Below, in pieces: positions 5,968 through 6,840 of a stretch of 6,840 nt of DNA (the first letter of the stretch is position 1; every line of letters starts with the position of its first letter). A program made the position numbers and the translations under genes. Source of the stretch: Candidatus Aenigmatarchaeota archaeon. GTDB taxonomy: Archaea > Aenigmatarchaeota > Aenigmatarchaeia > QMZP01. Location: positions 1 through 6,840 of the forward strand of contig DAOVIL010000025.1 of NCBI GenBank assembly GCA_030673725.1, in the 5' to 3' direction. Under the pieces are notes generated by a model. It was not told the origin of the DNA and ran no database searches. It saw only the letters and a list, made by a program, of their open reading frames with translations.

Positions 5968-6840
5968 ATGGGAAAATATACAAGAAAGTCCGTGATAGGG
6001 AAGTTTAACATCGACAAGATGATTGACAAGAAGATGGAGACCATAATCTCGGAGGTCAGAAAGAACATACCCGAGGTGAAGTCCATTATACTGATGGGCG
6101 GTTACGGAAGGGGAGAGGGCGCGATAGATATCCATAAGGGCGCCCCCAGGCTTGTCAACGACTTCGACATGTACATAGTGACCAACAAGCAGATGGACGA
6201 CGACTTCCTGGAGGATGTCGCCATGAAATGCTCCAAGAGGATAGGTGTCGGGGGTTTCGCTCACCCCGAGAAGTTCGAGGACAGCTATGATTTCAACAAG
6301 TTCTTCCATGTCGACATAAGGTCCCTTTCAGAGAGGAGCTTGCCGTCACTGCTTCCCAGCGTCAGGTATTATGAGATGAAGAACTCAGCCTCCATAATAT
6401 GGGGCGAGAACTCACTGAAGAAGTTCCCAGCCTTCGAGCCGAAGGACATACCACTGTCAGAGGGCCTGAGGCTCATAATGAACAGAATGATGCTTCTCAT
6501 AATGTCATTCTACCCCAAGTTCACCAAGGACAAGAACTCGATGTCCAGGGCTGAAAGGGACATAATGGGCTACTACATAGCCAAGTCTTACATAACTATG
6601 GGCGAAGCGCTTCTGCTTCTGTCAGGCGACTACAAGCCCACTTACAGGGGAAGGGCAAAGGAGTTCAAGAAGGTTTACAAGAGCAAGTTCCCGGGATTGC
6701 ACAAGGAGATGCCTGAACTCGGGGAAAAGGTGCACTTCTTCACAGAATACAAGATGTTCCCGCGGCCTGACAAGGTGGATCCTCTCAAGGAGTGGTTCAT
6801 CTGCCGGGAATATATGGGAAAAGTTATGAAGCACTGCCTC
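5968..6840 (+). CDS. Nucleotidyltransferase-fold protein, GlnD-like motif (3' truncated)
   Basis: The frame is open from ATG 5968 to the right edge (291 codons, no stop), so the C-terminus is missing. The N-terminal part matches the polymerase-beta nucleotidyltransferase fold. GGYGRGEG (residues 44-51) is the glycine-rich nucleotide-binding loop in the form seen in GlnD-type enzymes. N64-D65-F66-D67 carries the paired metal-binding aspartates, and D116 in FFHVDIR is a good candidate for the third carboxylate. A loop of about 13 residues (52-64) separates glycine loop and Asp pair, longer than in GlnD. From about 165 on it is helical and basic, with no HD or ACT domain in the visible part. It should therefore transfer a nucleotide to a small molecule, sugar or protein, but the substrate is unknown. 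It is not PII uridylyltransferase on this evidence. Gene order suggests it works with the radical SAM protein immediately before it. Confidence 0.75.
   Translation, partial: MGKYTRKSVIGKFNIDKMIDKKMETIISEVRKNIPEVKSIILMGGYGRGEGAIDIHKGAPRLVNDFDMYIVTNKQMDDDFLEDVAMKCSKRIGVGGFAHPEKFEDSYDFNKFFHVDIRSLSERSLPSLLPSVRYYEMKNSASIIWGENSLKKFPAFEPKDIPLSEGLRLIMNRMMLLIMSFYPKFTKDKNSMSRAERDIMGYYIAKSYITMGEALLLLSGDYKPTYRGRAKEFKKVYKSKFPGLHKEMPELGEKVHFFTEYKMFPRPDKVDPLKEWFICREYMGKVMKHCL

Overview
The window looks archaeal. Arginine is written almost entirely as AGG/AGA and isoleucine very often as ATA. Ribosome-binding sites resemble GGTGAT/GGAGG, and the one real intergenic gap holds a TATTTAAA box about 27 bases ahead of an ATG, which suits a leaderless archaeal transcript. 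Base composition is middling, roughly half G+C by eye. The lineage cannot be fixed from this: Thermococcales, Thermoplasmatota and several DPANN groups share these habits, and some bacteria use AGG/ATA heavily too.

All genes lie on the + strand, packed with gaps or overlaps of about ten bases or less apart from one 33-base spacer. In order: the tail of a protein that looks like a cobalamin-type radical SAM enzyme (2-190); a family 2 glycosyltransferase with C-terminal membrane segments (195-1151); a promoter-bearing spacer; a UDP-sugar 4-epimerase (1185-2117); a UDP-sugar 6-dehydrogenase of the UDP-HexNAc type (2107-3411); a SAM methyltransferase with an N-terminal Trm112-like zinc-binding segment (3415-4494); a complete B12-binding-type radical SAM protein with an unusual CX4CX2C cluster motif (4498-5967); and a nucleotidyltransferase-fold protein running off the right edge (5968-6840).

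Together this looks like part of a surface-glycan or glycoconjugate locus (S-layer or archaellin N-glycan, glycolipid or polysaccharide). The epimerase and dehydrogenase would supply a UDP-(N-acetyl)hexosaminuronic acid or related sugar, the glycosyltransferase would add sugars at the membrane, and the methyltransferase and the two radical SAM proteins would decorate the sugar, lipid or a dedicated small-molecule precursor. The nucleotidyltransferase has no obvious place in a standard pathway. No RNA gene, mobile element, CRISPR array or clear terminator was seen. The least conventional part is 4498-6840, where a probable paralogue of the upstream radical SAM gene is followed directly by the nucleotidyltransferase.

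From 2107 to the right edge, four consecutive genes read in one frame. They are separated only by TAG-GTT-ATG, TGA-TTT-ATG and TGA-ATG, which suggests tight translational coupling.
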